From positions 1-22,702 of IMG/VR virus record IMGVR_UViG_3300042397_000308: DNA of 22,702 nt. One strand, 5' to 3'. The translations under genes and the position numbers were made by a program. Below, piece after piece: positions 13,447 through 20,827 of the stretch; positions within the stretch are counted from its first letter, which is position 1, and each line of letters begins with the position of its first letter. This DNA is from a virus. Under the pieces are notes generated by a model that saw only the letters and a program-made list of their open reading frames with translations, was not told where the DNA came from and ran no database searches.

Positions 13447-13448
13447 TC

Positions 13449-14465
13449 ATGGCATATGGTGGATACTGGGGTAGAACCCCGCACGATGTACAACAACAAA
13501 ATGGCAAACGCTTTGACTTTGAGAAGGTAGCTAAGCATTACGAAGAAGTTAAACCTATCAGGGGTCAGCGTGCTAAATATTGCATCAAGCCGATAAGCGA
13601 ACGCCGTCGTAGTTGGGAGCGTATGTTTAAGGTTAGCGACAATGAGTATTACATTAGCTGTAATGCGTGGGCGCATGATGAGGGGCAGAATGCTTTAAAA
13701 TATCGCAAGGCTATCTCTTTCTTAAAGAATGGCGATCAAGAAACTATCACTGTCCACACCCCTCGTGCGTATTGGGGAGTTGAAGATGGCAAAGAAGCAC
13801 GCTTAAACCCTCATGCGTTGAGCACACCATCAATCTTTTATTTCTATAACTACAACCTACCTATTGGTTTGTCTATGGATAAGCATAAGGCTTGTAACTA
13901 CATAAAAGTGGCTACTGAAACGGGTGATAAGTTCTATACGATTGAGAAGGGCGATGTAACTTTTACTCGCACAGTTGGTGCTAAGTATTGGAGTCCATTA
14001 GTGGTGCATCGTGAGGTAGTTCATACGATTGACCGCAAGCAGTCTAAAGTTGTGCGTGAGAAAGCTAATGAGTTTGTAGAGTATTGCAAGGTCATGTCAG
14101 CAATTACACCCGAATCTAAACATAACTATTGGGCTAGACACACAAACCCTTTCATGATCTTTAGTGGTGATAGCAAGTTCAACGACATCAGAGATGACTT
14201 ACCTAAAAATGTTGCGTGGGATGAGTTGCTATCCAAGGGTGAAGATGTGCCTGAGTATTGGTTTGCCATGATGGAGATTTACAAACAAAAGTCGCACCTT
14301 ACATGGTGGGATCACGAAACTCGTGAGTACCACAGTGAGTATCAGATAGAGAAAATGGTCAAGCATATTTACAAGGACTTGTATCAGGCGGCTAAACCAT
14401 GCAGGGAAGTAGAAGTACCACTAGGTGAGATGTGCAAAGATAACTATGGTAGTTGGTATAACTAA
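13449..14465 (+). CDS. Unknown 338-residue protein following the VWA gene
   Basis: Start chosen at ATG 13449 with GGAGGAG just upstream; a longer in-frame reading from 13350 lies inside the VWA gene and has no ribosome binding site. The protein is rich in Tyr, Trp, His and Lys, with many aromatic clusters (YGGYWGRTP at the N-terminus, IFYFYNYNLPIGL near 128, YWFAMMEIY near 269). It looks globular and cytoplasmic, without signal peptide or membrane segment. No motif is recognised. Its position, two bases after the VWA stop, suggests it belongs to the ATPase-VWA module, perhaps as a substrate or effector; this is inference. Confidence 0.8.
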   Translation: MAYGGYWGRTPHDVQQQNGKRFDFEKVAKHYEEVKPIRGQRAKYCIKPISERRRSWERMFKVSDNEYYISCNAWAHDEGQNALKYRKAISFLKNGDQETITVHTPRAYWGVEDGKEARLNPHALSTPSIFYFYNYNLPIGLSMDKHKACNYIKVATETGDKFYTIEKGDVTFTRTVGAKYWSPLVVHREVVHTIDRKQSKVVREKANEFVEYCKVMSAITPESKHNYWARHTNPFMIFSGDSKFNDIRDDLPKNVAWDELLSKGEDVPEYWFAMMEIYKQKSHLTWWDHETREYHSEYQIEKMVKHIYKDLYQAAKPCREVEVPLGEMCKDNYGSWYN

Positions 14466-14475
14466 GGAGAAGATG

Positions 14476-14655
14476 ATGTGGAGAAAATTTAAACAAGAGT
14501 TAATGTTTGTAGATTGGTATATGCAATTCCATTGGCTAATACTTATAGCGTTGTGGGCGGGATGTGCATACCAGTTGTGGATTGAGGAGTTTGGTAATGT
14601 GCTTGCCATGAGCGCAATGATCGCAGTATGGAAAATGAAAGGGGTAGAACAATGA
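14476..14655 (+). CDS. Small membrane protein
   Basis: About 59 residues; the ATG at 14476 is 6 bases after AGGAG, and the adjacent ATG at 14473 is an alternative that adds one Met. A short basic N-terminus (WRKFKQEL) is followed by hydrophobic stretches WYMQFHWLILIALWAGCAYQ and NVLAMSAMIAVWKM, giving one or two membrane helices. The stop overlaps the next ATG. The function is unknown. Confidence 0.65.
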   Translation: MWRKFKQELMFVDWYMQFHWLILIALWAGCAYQLWIEEFGNVLAMSAMIAVWKMKGVEQ

Positions 14656-14879
14656 GCGAGCATATAAGGATTACGAGAGATGACATGATCGACCACTTAG
14701 TACAGTCGATGCTTGACGATTTAGAGATGAACCCCGATTACCAAGAAGTCATATGCCGTAAGGGTTTTATGGGGTACGAGGAATATACAACCGAGGATTT
14801 GATATGTGAGTATCGGGACTATATTAGTGAGGACAGCAGTTACGAAGTGAACATTGAACTAATCGAGGTGAAACCATGA
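14652..14879 (+). CDS. 75-residue acidic protein, function unknown
   Basis: Start at ATG 14652 in an ATGA overlap, with AAAGGGG upstream; a longer reading from 14628 would begin inside the previous gene without a ribosome binding site. The product is strongly acidic (DDMIDHLVQSMLDDLEMNPD; EYRDYISEDSS) and helical at its N-terminus. It ends in an ATGA overlap with the next gene. No family is recognised. Confidence 0.68.
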   Translation: MSEHIRITRDDMIDHLVQSMLDDLEMNPDYQEVICRKGFMGYEEYTTEDLICEYRDYISEDSSYEVNIELIEVKP

Positions 14880-15685
14880 GTGCAATACAATACGAACAGT
14901 TTTGTGGTGAAACAATAACTAGTGAAACCATTAAGCTAATGAACGAGATCAAGAAGAAACAACCCTTGCTTCAGTTCGTGCCAAGCAAAGCAAATAGGTC
15001 AAAGATATATGTGCACGACACAACACCAGCTACTATGGCGTACACACACCTAGATGTTTTTTATAGTAACGAGCCAAACAATCGAGTGGGTGTTATTGGG
15101 TGGGATAGCCAAAGCTATATAGTTAGCAGTCGCTTGATTGAGAATGGTCGTTACTCGCATTGGAGTGCCAATGAGCACCGCAGTAAGAAGTCCAAGCACA
15201 TGAAGAACATCGTCAGGGAAGCGGTCAAGTTCTTACTACCTATTCAGTTTGATGAGATATGGAAAGAATCAAATCAGAAGTTTCACCAAGAATTACATAA
15301 CAAACCACAAACTATTCGCCAGTCAGTAGGCAACAAAATGCGCATTGACCCTAATGCAATCTTCAAAGAGTTCTTGCATATGCACGCACAAGGGTATGCA
15401 CCTATTACTCAGGAGTTCAAAGAGGTACTAGCATTTACGCTGGCGAAACAAGCGGACATTGAGAAGTATGTTAATTACAAGCCAACTACTTACATGGTGT
15501 GGGTAAAAGGCAACAGTATTGTGTATGGGGCTAAGGAAGATGAGCCAGTCACAATAGATAGCATAGACAAACTACCTGAAGATATTCGTGGAAAGATGTT
15601 TGTGCTTGATGTATCAGAGGTCAATAATTTTATCGAAGATGTAGGCATGAAAACACAGGAGAAACAATATTGGGTAATAGCATGA
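14876..15685 (+). CDS. Unknown 269-residue phage protein
   Basis: ATGA-coupled to the genes on both sides, so it belongs to the same transcript. The protein is basic in its first half (RSKIYVHDTTPATMAYTHLDV; NEHRSKKSKHMKNIVREAVKF) and mixed alpha/beta in its second half, ending with a strand-rich segment (TYMVWVKGNSIVYGAKEDEPV). It has no membrane helix, signal peptide or catalytic motif that I can name. Length and composition suggest a soluble nucleic acid-associated protein, but this is weak. Confidence 0.78.
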   Translation: MSAIQYEQFCGETITSETIKLMNEIKKKQPLLQFVPSKANRSKIYVHDTTPATMAYTHLDVFYSNEPNNRVGVIGWDSQSYIVSSRLIENGRYSHWSANEHRSKKSKHMKNIVREAVKFLLPIQFDEIWKESNQKFHQELHNKPQTIRQSVGNKMRIDPNAIFKEFLHMHAQGYAPITQEFKEVLAFTLAKQADIEKYVNYKPTTYMVWVKGNSIVYGAKEDEPVTIDSIDKLPEDIRGKMFVLDVSEVNNFIEDVGMKTQEKQYWVIA

Positions 15686-16059
15686 CGGGCATAGAAAAAC
15701 TTGTTTATATTTTTGATACAGGTTTAAAAGACAGCAAAATAGTATGGGCATTGAGGGAGAATGACCCACCCGAAATGATAGCCATGCTAGTGGCTGATCT
15801 ATTGAACATGAAACAGGAGGACTTAGAATTAGATAACATATGGCGGGTAAAGGTTTACCCTGATGGACTGGTAGAATTAAATGACTTTACAATGCCAAGT
15901 AAGACGGGTAAAGTTATGGATAAGATTTCGCAAGCCGATGTACCCGATTGGATTCAAGATGCCCTAGCTGTATTACAAATTGTAGACGATGGGGCAGTCG
16001 TTGATGGGGTAGGTCGGAAAATAAGCGAACAAATCTACTATATAACAGAGAGGAAGTAA
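15682..16059 (+). CDS. Unknown 125-residue protein
   Basis: The ATG at 15682 overlaps the previous stop (ATGA); a TTG 12 bases upstream is a weaker alternative. The protein is acidic, with an N-terminal MTGIEKLVYIFDTGLKDSK, a helical middle (PPEMIAMLVADLLNMKQEDL), then IWRVKVYPDGLVELNDF, which looks like a beta hairpin. No family is recognised. It ends by sharing one base with the VRR-NUC gene (TAATG). Confidence 0.72.
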   Translation: MTGIEKLVYIFDTGLKDSKIVWALRENDPPEMIAMLVADLLNMKQEDLELDNIWRVKVYPDGLVELNDFTMPSKTGKVMDKISQADVPDWIQDALAVLQIVDDGAVVDGVGRKISEQIYYITERK

Positions 16060-16400
16060 TGGCAGATAAGCCTGAAGTAAAGGTCAAGAAGGCTGTAAAA
16101 GCCCTATTGGTCAAGCACCGAGCCTACCAGTTTACGCCCGTTACAGGGGGTTTTGGGTCCTCAGGCGTACCTGACATTGTGGCTTGTATTAAGGGAAAGT
16201 TTATCGGTATTGAGGTTAAAGCTGGTAAAGGTAAGCCTACCGCATTACAGGAAAGAAACCTTACACAAATCATGAATGCGGGCGGTATTGCTGTATTAGT
16301 AAATGAGTATGGTGTTAAAGATTTAGAAGTGTTGTTAGAAGCGGGGCTACCCGATGCGGGTGTCCTATTTGATTTATTAAAACAAGGAGAAGCAAAATGA
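16059..16400 (+). CDS. VRR-NUC domain nuclease
   Basis: A 113-residue single-domain protein. GSSGVPDIVA holds the catalytic Asp39, IGIEVKAGKGKP gives Glu52-Val-Lys54 (the E-x-K of the PD-(D/E)xK fold), and TALQERN contributes the conserved Gln64. This is the compact stand-alone VRR-NUC form common in phages, related to Holliday junction resolvases and structure-specific nucleases. It could resolve branched replication intermediates before packaging. The ATG has AGAGGAAGTA upstream. Confidence 0.9.
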   Translation: MADKPEVKVKKAVKALLVKHRAYQFTPVTGGFGSSGVPDIVACIKGKFIGIEVKAGKGKPTALQERNLTQIMNAGGIAVLVNEYGVKDLEVLLEAGLPDAGVLFDLLKQGEAK

Positions 16401-16708
16401 GTTGGACAGAAGTTAGAGAAGTAGATAGCGGTATAACAATAGAAGGTGTGGGTGCAAGTATTACAGTAACAGAAGCGCCCAAGCCTAAGAAGGTAAAGAT
16501 TAAGGCTGACCCCGTTAATAGCCCCGAGCACTACAAGGTAGGTGGTATCGAGACCATTGACTTTATTGAAGCTAAGAATCTAGGCTACAACCTTGGTAAT
16601 GTAGTTAAGTATATTAGTCGTGCTGACCACAAAGATGACAAGTTAGAAAATCTAAAGAAAGCACAATGGTATTTAAATCGTGAAGTAGGCAAACTAGAGG
16701 AGAAATAA
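16397..16708 (+). CDS. DUF3310 family protein
   Basis: A 103-residue protein with AAGGAGAAGCAA before its ATG. After a variable N-terminal 38 residues it carries the full DUF3310 signature: VNSPEHYKVGGIETIDFIEA, then NLGNVVKYISRADHKDDKLE and LKKAQWYLNREV. The family includes part of T7 gene 1.7, a nucleotide kinase, and is linked to nucleotide metabolism; direct function in short versions like this is unproven. It overlaps the nuclease gene by 4 bases. Confidence 0.9.
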   Translation: MSWTEVREVDSGITIEGVGASITVTEAPKPKKVKIKADPVNSPEHYKVGGIETIDFIEAKNLGYNLGNVVKYISRADHKDDKLENLKKAQWYLNREVGKLEEK

Positions 16709-16709
16709 A

Positions 16710-17237
16710 ATGCCTGATATTAGAACAGAAGCAATAAAAGTTATGCACTCATGGAGCAAACCCGAGAAGAAGAAACTATCATCTTCTTCTGACCCGCTAG
16801 GTAAAAGAATGTGGGAGTGGCTTAAACAAAACCCGAACTCAACCATCAAACAAATCTGTACGGCTTTCCCTGAGCAAAAAGATTCATCTGTGGCTACTGG
16901 CTTGAAGTCGCTAGTAGATCGTGGTATTTTAGGTAGACGGACAGTCGAGATCGCTAATTATGCTGGTATGGGTAGAAAAGAACACTATATTTATCGTGCA
17001 ATTACGCCTGAGTATAAGACGCAAAACAAGGGATATAGTAGTACGAAAAAGAACAAACGACCCACGCAACCTACGCAACACGATATAGCGGTAAACAGGA
17101 CAACTAAGGTTATTCAGGAAGTTTTAGGGGTCAAGTGTAGAGTCTTTGATGCTAAAGCCTATGTGGACAAGCTAAACCTGTACGAAGCAAGAGAAGTATA
17201 TGGGTTATTGCGTTCGGTGTTTGAGAGCCGCCTGTGA
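16710..17237 (+). CDS. Winged-helix-like DNA-binding protein
   Basis: A 175-residue protein with AGGAGAAATAAA before the ATG. Residues about 28-78 (DPLGKRMWEWLKQNPNSTIK, then KDSSVATGLKSLVDRGILGRR) read as a winged helix: three helices followed by a wing around GRRTVEIANYAGMGRKEHYIYR. A basic, polar linker rich in Lys, Thr and Gln (about 100-120) leads to a helical C-terminus with DAKAYVDKLNLYEAREVYGLL. It may be a transcription regulator or replication accessory factor. No target can be deduced. Confidence 0.68.
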   Translation: MPDIRTEAIKVMHSWSKPEKKKLSSSSDPLGKRMWEWLKQNPNSTIKQICTAFPEQKDSSVATGLKSLVDRGILGRRTVEIANYAGMGRKEHYIYRAITPEYKTQNKGYSSTKKNKRPTQPTQHDIAVNRTTKVIQEVLGVKCRVFDAKAYVDKLNLYEAREVYGLLRSVFESRL

Positions 17238-17407
17238 GGTTTATCGTTTCTGACGATATGGGGGAACTTAGGCGGTTCAACTGGTTAGATGAAGCTAAAC
17301 GCTTCATTGGGGGTAACCCTGATCTTACGCTGACCAAACTGCCTAAGTCCGCCAAACAAGACCCATATATAATGGCGCAACAATTATTAGGAGAAGCATT
17401 GATATGA
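17234..17407 (+). CDS. 57-residue protein, function unknown
   Basis: Starts at GTG (17234-17236) in a GTGA overlap with the previous stop, and ends in an ATGA overlap with the next gene, so it fills an otherwise empty gap of 166 bases. The product starts MRFIVSDDMGELRRFNWLDEA and is mixed in character, ending in a helix (YIMAQQLLGEALI). No family is recognised. The coupling on both sides is the main evidence. Confidence 0.62.
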   Translation: MRFIVSDDMGELRRFNWLDEAKRFIGGNPDLTLTKLPKSAKQDPYIMAQQLLGEALI

Positions 17408-17595
17408 ACGAACAAGACCTGAGGGATTGTTTTGCTATGTTTGCTATGGTCGGTTTATTTATGAAAGGTATTGGGTTAGATGACGAAAGCGCTAAACAAT
17501 GCTGGGATGCGGCTGACCGAATGTTAGAAGCCCGTACCAAAACGAACGAACAAGGCATAGCCGCCGCTAAACCCAAGAGAGCGAGGAAACCATGA
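17404..17595 (+). CDS. 63-residue protein, function unknown
   Basis: ATGA-coupled on both sides, with TTAGGAGAAGC in front of the ATG. It has an N-terminal helix with MFAMVGLFMKGIGLDDESA and AKQCWDAADRMLEAR, and a basic Ala/Lys/Arg tail (AAAKPKRARKP). This layout, with an amphipathic helix and a C-terminal basic tail, is common in small phage proteins of unknown role. Confidence 0.68.
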   Translation: MNEQDLRDCFAMFAMVGLFMKGIGLDDESAKQCWDAADRMLEARTKTNEQGIAAAKPKRARKP

Positions 17596-17912
17596 AAGAG
17601 TTTTTTCTAGCCGTAATAGGCACAATAGCCATGATGTTGCTTGTACATAACACAACCCCAGTTTTTGCCCAATCGGACTACAACTGGAGAAATAGCCCAT
17701 ACAACTGGAAAAACAGCGAGTACAACTACAACAACAGCGAGTCCAACTGGGCAAACTCCCCATATAACTGGAGGAATAGTGAATACAACTACAATAGCCG
17801 TAATGGTGTTTACGACAATAGCGGCAACCGAGTAGGTTACCAAACGACAACACCCGAAGGCGTGAAAAACTATTTTGACAGCAACGGGAACCGAGTAGGG
17901 TATGGAAGATAA
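17592..17912 (+). CDS. Secreted Asn/Tyr/Trp heptapeptide-repeat protein
   Basis: A 106-residue protein with a clear Sec signal peptide: Lys2, a hydrophobic core (FFLAVIGTIAMMLLV) and a VFA-Q cleavage site after residue 26. The mature part starts with six heptads S-x-Y-N-W/Y-x-N at 28-69 (SDYNWRN, SPYNWKN, SEYNYNN, SESNWAN, SPYNWRN, SEYNYNS), which form two 21-residue units. The C-terminus has two related NRVGY repeats (74-83 and 94-104). No enzyme motif is present. The repeat plan resembles small exported bacterial proteins rich in NSPYNW-type units, of unknown role. In a phage it may act at the envelope or surface of the infected cell. It is ATGA-coupled to the previous gene. Confidence 0.85.
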   Translation: MKEFFLAVIGTIAMMLLVHNTTPVFAQSDYNWRNSPYNWKNSEYNYNNSESNWANSPYNWRNSEYNYNSRNGVYDNSGNRVGYQTTTPEGVKNYFDSNGNRVGYGR

Positions 17913-18087
17913 GAAAGAAAAGAAGACCGCTAGAGATGTTTATATGACACACCAAGAAATAGCAGACGTATTAGGTACGTCGAGAGCGGCGGTTTCTGAG
18001 ATGGAGAAGACAGCTTTGCGCAAAATGAAGAAGGCACTAGCTAAGCGTGGGTTTACAATGGAAGACTTTTTTGGAAAAGACAGATGA
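17902..18087 (+). CDS. Stand-alone sigma70 region 4-like DNA-binding protein
   Basis: A 61-residue protein. Residues about 15-50 (MTHQEIADVLGTSRAAVSEM, then EKTALRKMKKALAKRG) match the helix-turn-helix of sigma70 region 4.2, including the V-x-x-x-E-x-x-A-L-R-K pattern that ends it. There is no region 2, so it cannot act as a full sigma factor. It may bind the polymerase beta flap or -35 DNA and redirect transcription, as some phage and anti-sigma-like proteins do. It starts 11 bases inside the repeat-protein gene with GTAGGG upstream, and overlaps the fucosyltransferase-like gene by 4. Confidence 0.83.
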   Translation: MEDKKEKKTARDVYMTHQEIADVLGTSRAAVSEMEKTALRKMKKALAKRGFTMEDFFGKDR

Positions 18088-18944
18088 AAAAGGTATGCGT
18101 AGTTAACTTTTGGGATGGCGCCTTTGACGGGGACTTTTTTGACTTCTTCTTCAATACTGCGCTGGGTGGTATTGTGTACACAAATAATCAGTACGAAGCT
18201 GACGTTATTATCAGTTCGGTGTTTGGACGGACGGAAACCGACCCCAAGAAAACCATCATGTACATTGGTGAGAACATACGCCCTAACTTTGTTACTCACG
18301 GTTATAGCCTTTCTTTTGACCATGACACCTACGGCGGTAGGAACTTTAGGCTACCACTATGGTACGCACGGCTAGCGTGGGATGGCTTTGAACAAAAACC
18401 TAGGCGTAGCAACCACCATAATCATGGGTATGAGCAGCTAATACCAATTAAGCAACTAACTCAGCCACGTAAGCTAGACATTAAAGCTAAGGATAAGTTT
18501 TGTGCGATGATTGCCGGCAACCCTGAAGGTCTTCGTGTAAACCTGTTTAACAGTATTTCGCAGTACAAACAAGTGGATGGCTATGGGAATATGTTTGGCA
18601 ATTCCTTGCGTAAGTCTAAGTTCGCTGTGTTACCTGAGTATAAGTTCTGCTTATGCCCTGAGAACTCGGTGTATGAAGGCTACGTTACGGAGAAGCTGTT
18701 CGATGCCTATGCTGGATTGACGGTGCCTATTTATAGCGGTGCGGTGAGTGATGGGTTTAATAGTGATGCTTTCTTGAACTACCAAGACTACAAAAACATG
18801 GACAAGTTTGTAAAAGAAATAGAAGCAATTGACTATCTTGAAGCATCTTATAAACGCATGTACGAGCAACCATTACTGACCAAAGAGCCAAGCCTTAACG
18901 AAGCGCTAGCGTTTGTATATAACGCAGTTAGGAAGATGGAATGA
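18084..18944 (+). CDS. Glycosyltransferase family 10 (alpha-1,3-fucosyltransferase-like)
   Basis: A 286-residue protein with two diagnostic GT10 segments. GENIRPNF at 62-69 is followed by a YSLSFDHD at 74-81, matching the G-E-N ... D/S-x-F-D motif. YKFCLCPENSVYEGYVTEK at 186-204, then PIYSGA at 215-220, matches the F-x-x-x-E-N-S ... Y-V-T-E-K donor-binding signature. The family transfers fucose from GDP-fucose, usually to N-acetylglucosamine or related sugars. There is no signal peptide or membrane segment, so it acts in the cytoplasm. It opens a cluster of sugar-modifying genes and is ATGA-coupled to neighbours. Confidence 0.9.
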   Translation: MKKVCVVNFWDGAFDGDFFDFFFNTALGGIVYTNNQYEADVIISSVFGRTETDPKKTIMYIGENIRPNFVTHGYSLSFDHDTYGGRNFRLPLWYARLAWDGFEQKPRRSNHHNHGYEQLIPIKQLTQPRKLDIKAKDKFCAMIAGNPEGLRVNLFNSISQYKQVDGYGNMFGNSLRKSKFAVLPEYKFCLCPENSVYEGYVTEKLFDAYAGLTVPIYSGAVSDGFNSDAFLNYQDYKNMDKFVKEIEAIDYLEASYKRMYEQPLLTKEPSLNEALAFVYNAVRKME

Positions 18945-19816
18945 AGCAACAGTTAGAAGAACTACTCAAGGCGCTACGCCCTGTCAAAACAAAGTATGAG
19001 TTAATTCGAGTAGGCGGTGACAACGATGGTGGTTATCTGTTACCCAACGATTTGTCGGGTGTAGATATTTGCTTCTCGCCCGGTGTTGACGTAACGGCTA
19101 CGTTTGAAAAAGACTTGTTGGCTAGAGGTATCCGCTCTCACTTAGCTGATGCGTCAGTAGATGGTGCGCCTGACGGTTTAGATGTAGCATCGTTCACAAA
19201 GAAATATTTAGGTGGCTATGATAACAAAACATTTATGACTATGGATACATGGGTTAACGATAAAGCCCCTGTAAACGGCGATTTGCTTTTGCAGATGGAC
19301 ATTGAGGGGGCAGAATATACAACCATTCTATGTACGCCACCCAAGATACTAAGCCGATTCCGTATAGTCGCTATTGAGGTACACAACGCACAAACATGGT
19401 TCACTCCATTAGCGTGGGAAGTAGTCAGGGCATTCTTTGAGAAACTGTTAGAAAACTTTCATGTGGTACACAACCACCCAAATAATAACTGCCCCTTTGT
19501 CGAAGCAGATGGGATACTGATACCTACTGTATTTGAACTGACTTTGTTGCGTAAAGATAGAGCCGAACCTGAGGGGTTCTGTGACCAGTTCCCACATCCA
19601 TTAGATCAACCCAACGTATTGGACAAGCCTGATTGCCCACTACCACCAACAATGTACGGAGATGAGATGAATTTAAAAGACCTAATTGAAGCATTAGATC
19701 AACGCTACGGTAACCCGCATGCTAAAGAATGCGCCCTCATTCAAGAAGCTATTGAGGTGTTGAAGTTGCAGAGCGAAGAAATTATAGCGTTGATGGAACA
19801 AGTAAATGAGAAGTAA
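18941..19816 (+). CDS. FkbM-like SAM-dependent methyltransferase
   Basis: A 291-residue protein. GGDNDGGYLLP at 25-35 and DICFSPGVDVTATFEKDL at 42-59 match the start of the FkbM-like domain with its SAM-binding loop. LLLQMDIEGAEYTTIL at 115-130 is the characteristic D-x-E-G-A-E motif. The family methylates hydroxyl groups on sugars and other small molecules. The C-terminal 50 residues (about 240-291) form an extra helical tail not needed for the fold, perhaps for pairing with neighbours. It sits between a GT10 gene and a radical SAM gene, so a methylated sugar on a phage or host glycan is a reasonable product. Confidence 0.83.
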   Translation: MKQQLEELLKALRPVKTKYELIRVGGDNDGGYLLPNDLSGVDICFSPGVDVTATFEKDLLARGIRSHLADASVDGAPDGLDVASFTKKYLGGYDNKTFMTMDTWVNDKAPVNGDLLLQMDIEGAEYTTILCTPPKILSRFRIVAIEVHNAQTWFTPLAWEVVRAFFEKLLENFHVVHNHPNNNCPFVEADGILIPTVFELTLLRKDRAEPEGFCDQFPHPLDQPNVLDKPDCPLPPTMYGDEMNLKDLIEALDQRYGNPHAKECALIQEAIEVLKLQSEEIIALMEQVNEK

Positions 19817-20669
19817 GTACGGTATCGACCATTACGATAGCCCTGTCATGGAACTAACAACCATGATTGGATGCCCGTTGATGTGCACTTTTTGCCCGCA
19901 AGACAACCTACGCACTAACTACGGCAAGGGTATTAAGTACATGCAACCCGTGGATTTAATAAAGGTGCTTGTCAAACTACCAAAAAACACTCGTATTGAT
20001 TTCTCAGGTATGTCCGAACCTTGGGCTAACCCCGAGTGCACTCAAATGTTAGAGATGGTGTTGTACATGGGCTTTAAGGTAGCTATATACACTACCCTGT
20101 ACGGTATGACTGACCCTGAGCGTGTGCGTAAAGTATTAGAAAGTCACCCCGAACAAGTAGAAGTTATTATGCTTCACTTACCTGACGCCAACGGAAACAT
20201 GAAGGGCTGGAAAAACAACGAAGAATGGCAACGGGCGGCGGCGGTCATCTCACATACAAACGTACCTTGCGGTGTTGGTGCTATGACTATGGATAAAAAC
20301 GGGGTAGTACACCCTGACCTGCAACCAATGGTGGGGCAGTTAGCTGGATGGATAGGGCATACAAGGGCTGATAGCTTAGACCCTGAGCAAGTAGCGGGGC
20401 AAGCGCTAAGCGTAACCCCTCGTAATGACTTTGCTTTGACTTGCCGTAGCACCCCGTTCTATGACAGGAACGTCTTACTTCCAAATGGCGACGTGGTTCT
20501 GTGCTGTATGGATTACAACCTCAAGCATGTAATCGGCAACTTATTAACCCAGACCTACGATGAAATGATGCAGGGTAAACCCTTACAAGACCTAATTAAA
20601 ATGAACGAAGCCGATGGGTTCGACAAGTGTAGTATTTGTAAATCGTGTGAAAACGTGAGGAAGATATGA
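19806..20669 (+). CDS. Radical SAM protein with SPASM-like C-terminus
   Basis: A 287-residue protein overlapping the methyltransferase gene by 11 bases. TMIGCPLMCTFCPQ supplies Cys23-x3-Cys27-x2-Cys30, the radical SAM iron-sulfur site, followed by FSGMSEPWANPE near 67, the position of the SAM-contacting G-E-P motif (here M-S-E-P). The C-terminus has LTCRSTPFYDRNVLLPNGDV, VLCCMDY, and CSICKSC near the end, a Cys set typical of SPASM-type auxiliary clusters. The enzyme generates a radical for an unknown carbon-centred modification. No peptide substrate gene is seen; the sugar cluster suggests a carbohydrate substrate. The substrate is inference. Confidence 0.88.
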   Translation: MRSKYGIDHYDSPVMELTTMIGCPLMCTFCPQDNLRTNYGKGIKYMQPVDLIKVLVKLPKNTRIDFSGMSEPWANPECTQMLEMVLYMGFKVAIYTTLYGMTDPERVRKVLESHPEQVEVIMLHLPDANGNMKGWKNNEEWQRAAAVISHTNVPCGVGAMTMDKNGVVHPDLQPMVGQLAGWIGHTRADSLDPEQVAGQALSVTPRNDFALTCRSTPFYDRNVLLPNGDVVLCCMDYNLKHVIGNLLTQTYDEMMQGKPLQDLIKMNEADGFDKCSICKSCENVRKI

Positions 20670-20827
20670 ATTTAAGAGATGAATTTGCGGCAAGGATTAT
20701 GGCTGGTATATGCGCTGGTGATTGGCAGTTACCAGTAGGTGATAAATCGTGGGCTGAATTAGCCGCCTCCAAAGCATATGAGATAGCTGATGCCATGATT
20801 GCGGAGAGGAAGATTATTAATGTCTAG
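20666..20827 (+). CDS. 53-residue small phage protein
   Basis: ATGA-coupled to the radical SAM gene, with GAGGAAG just upstream of the ATG. The product starts MNLRDEFAARIMAGICAGDW and ends with AASKAYEIADAMIAERKIINV. The A-x-x-A-Y-x-x-A-D-A-M-x-x-E/A-R pattern is very common at the end of short phage proteins of unknown role. The stop lies 8 bases inside the next gene. It was easy to miss because of its size. Confidence 0.75.
   Translation: MNLRDEFAARIMAGICAGDWQLPVGDKSWAELAASKAYEIADAMIAERKIINV

Noticed and set aside
13350-13448. A 33-residue N-terminal extension of the 338-residue protein
   Set aside because: It lies wholly inside the VWA gene in another frame, while the ATG at 13449 has GGAGGAG at the right distance.
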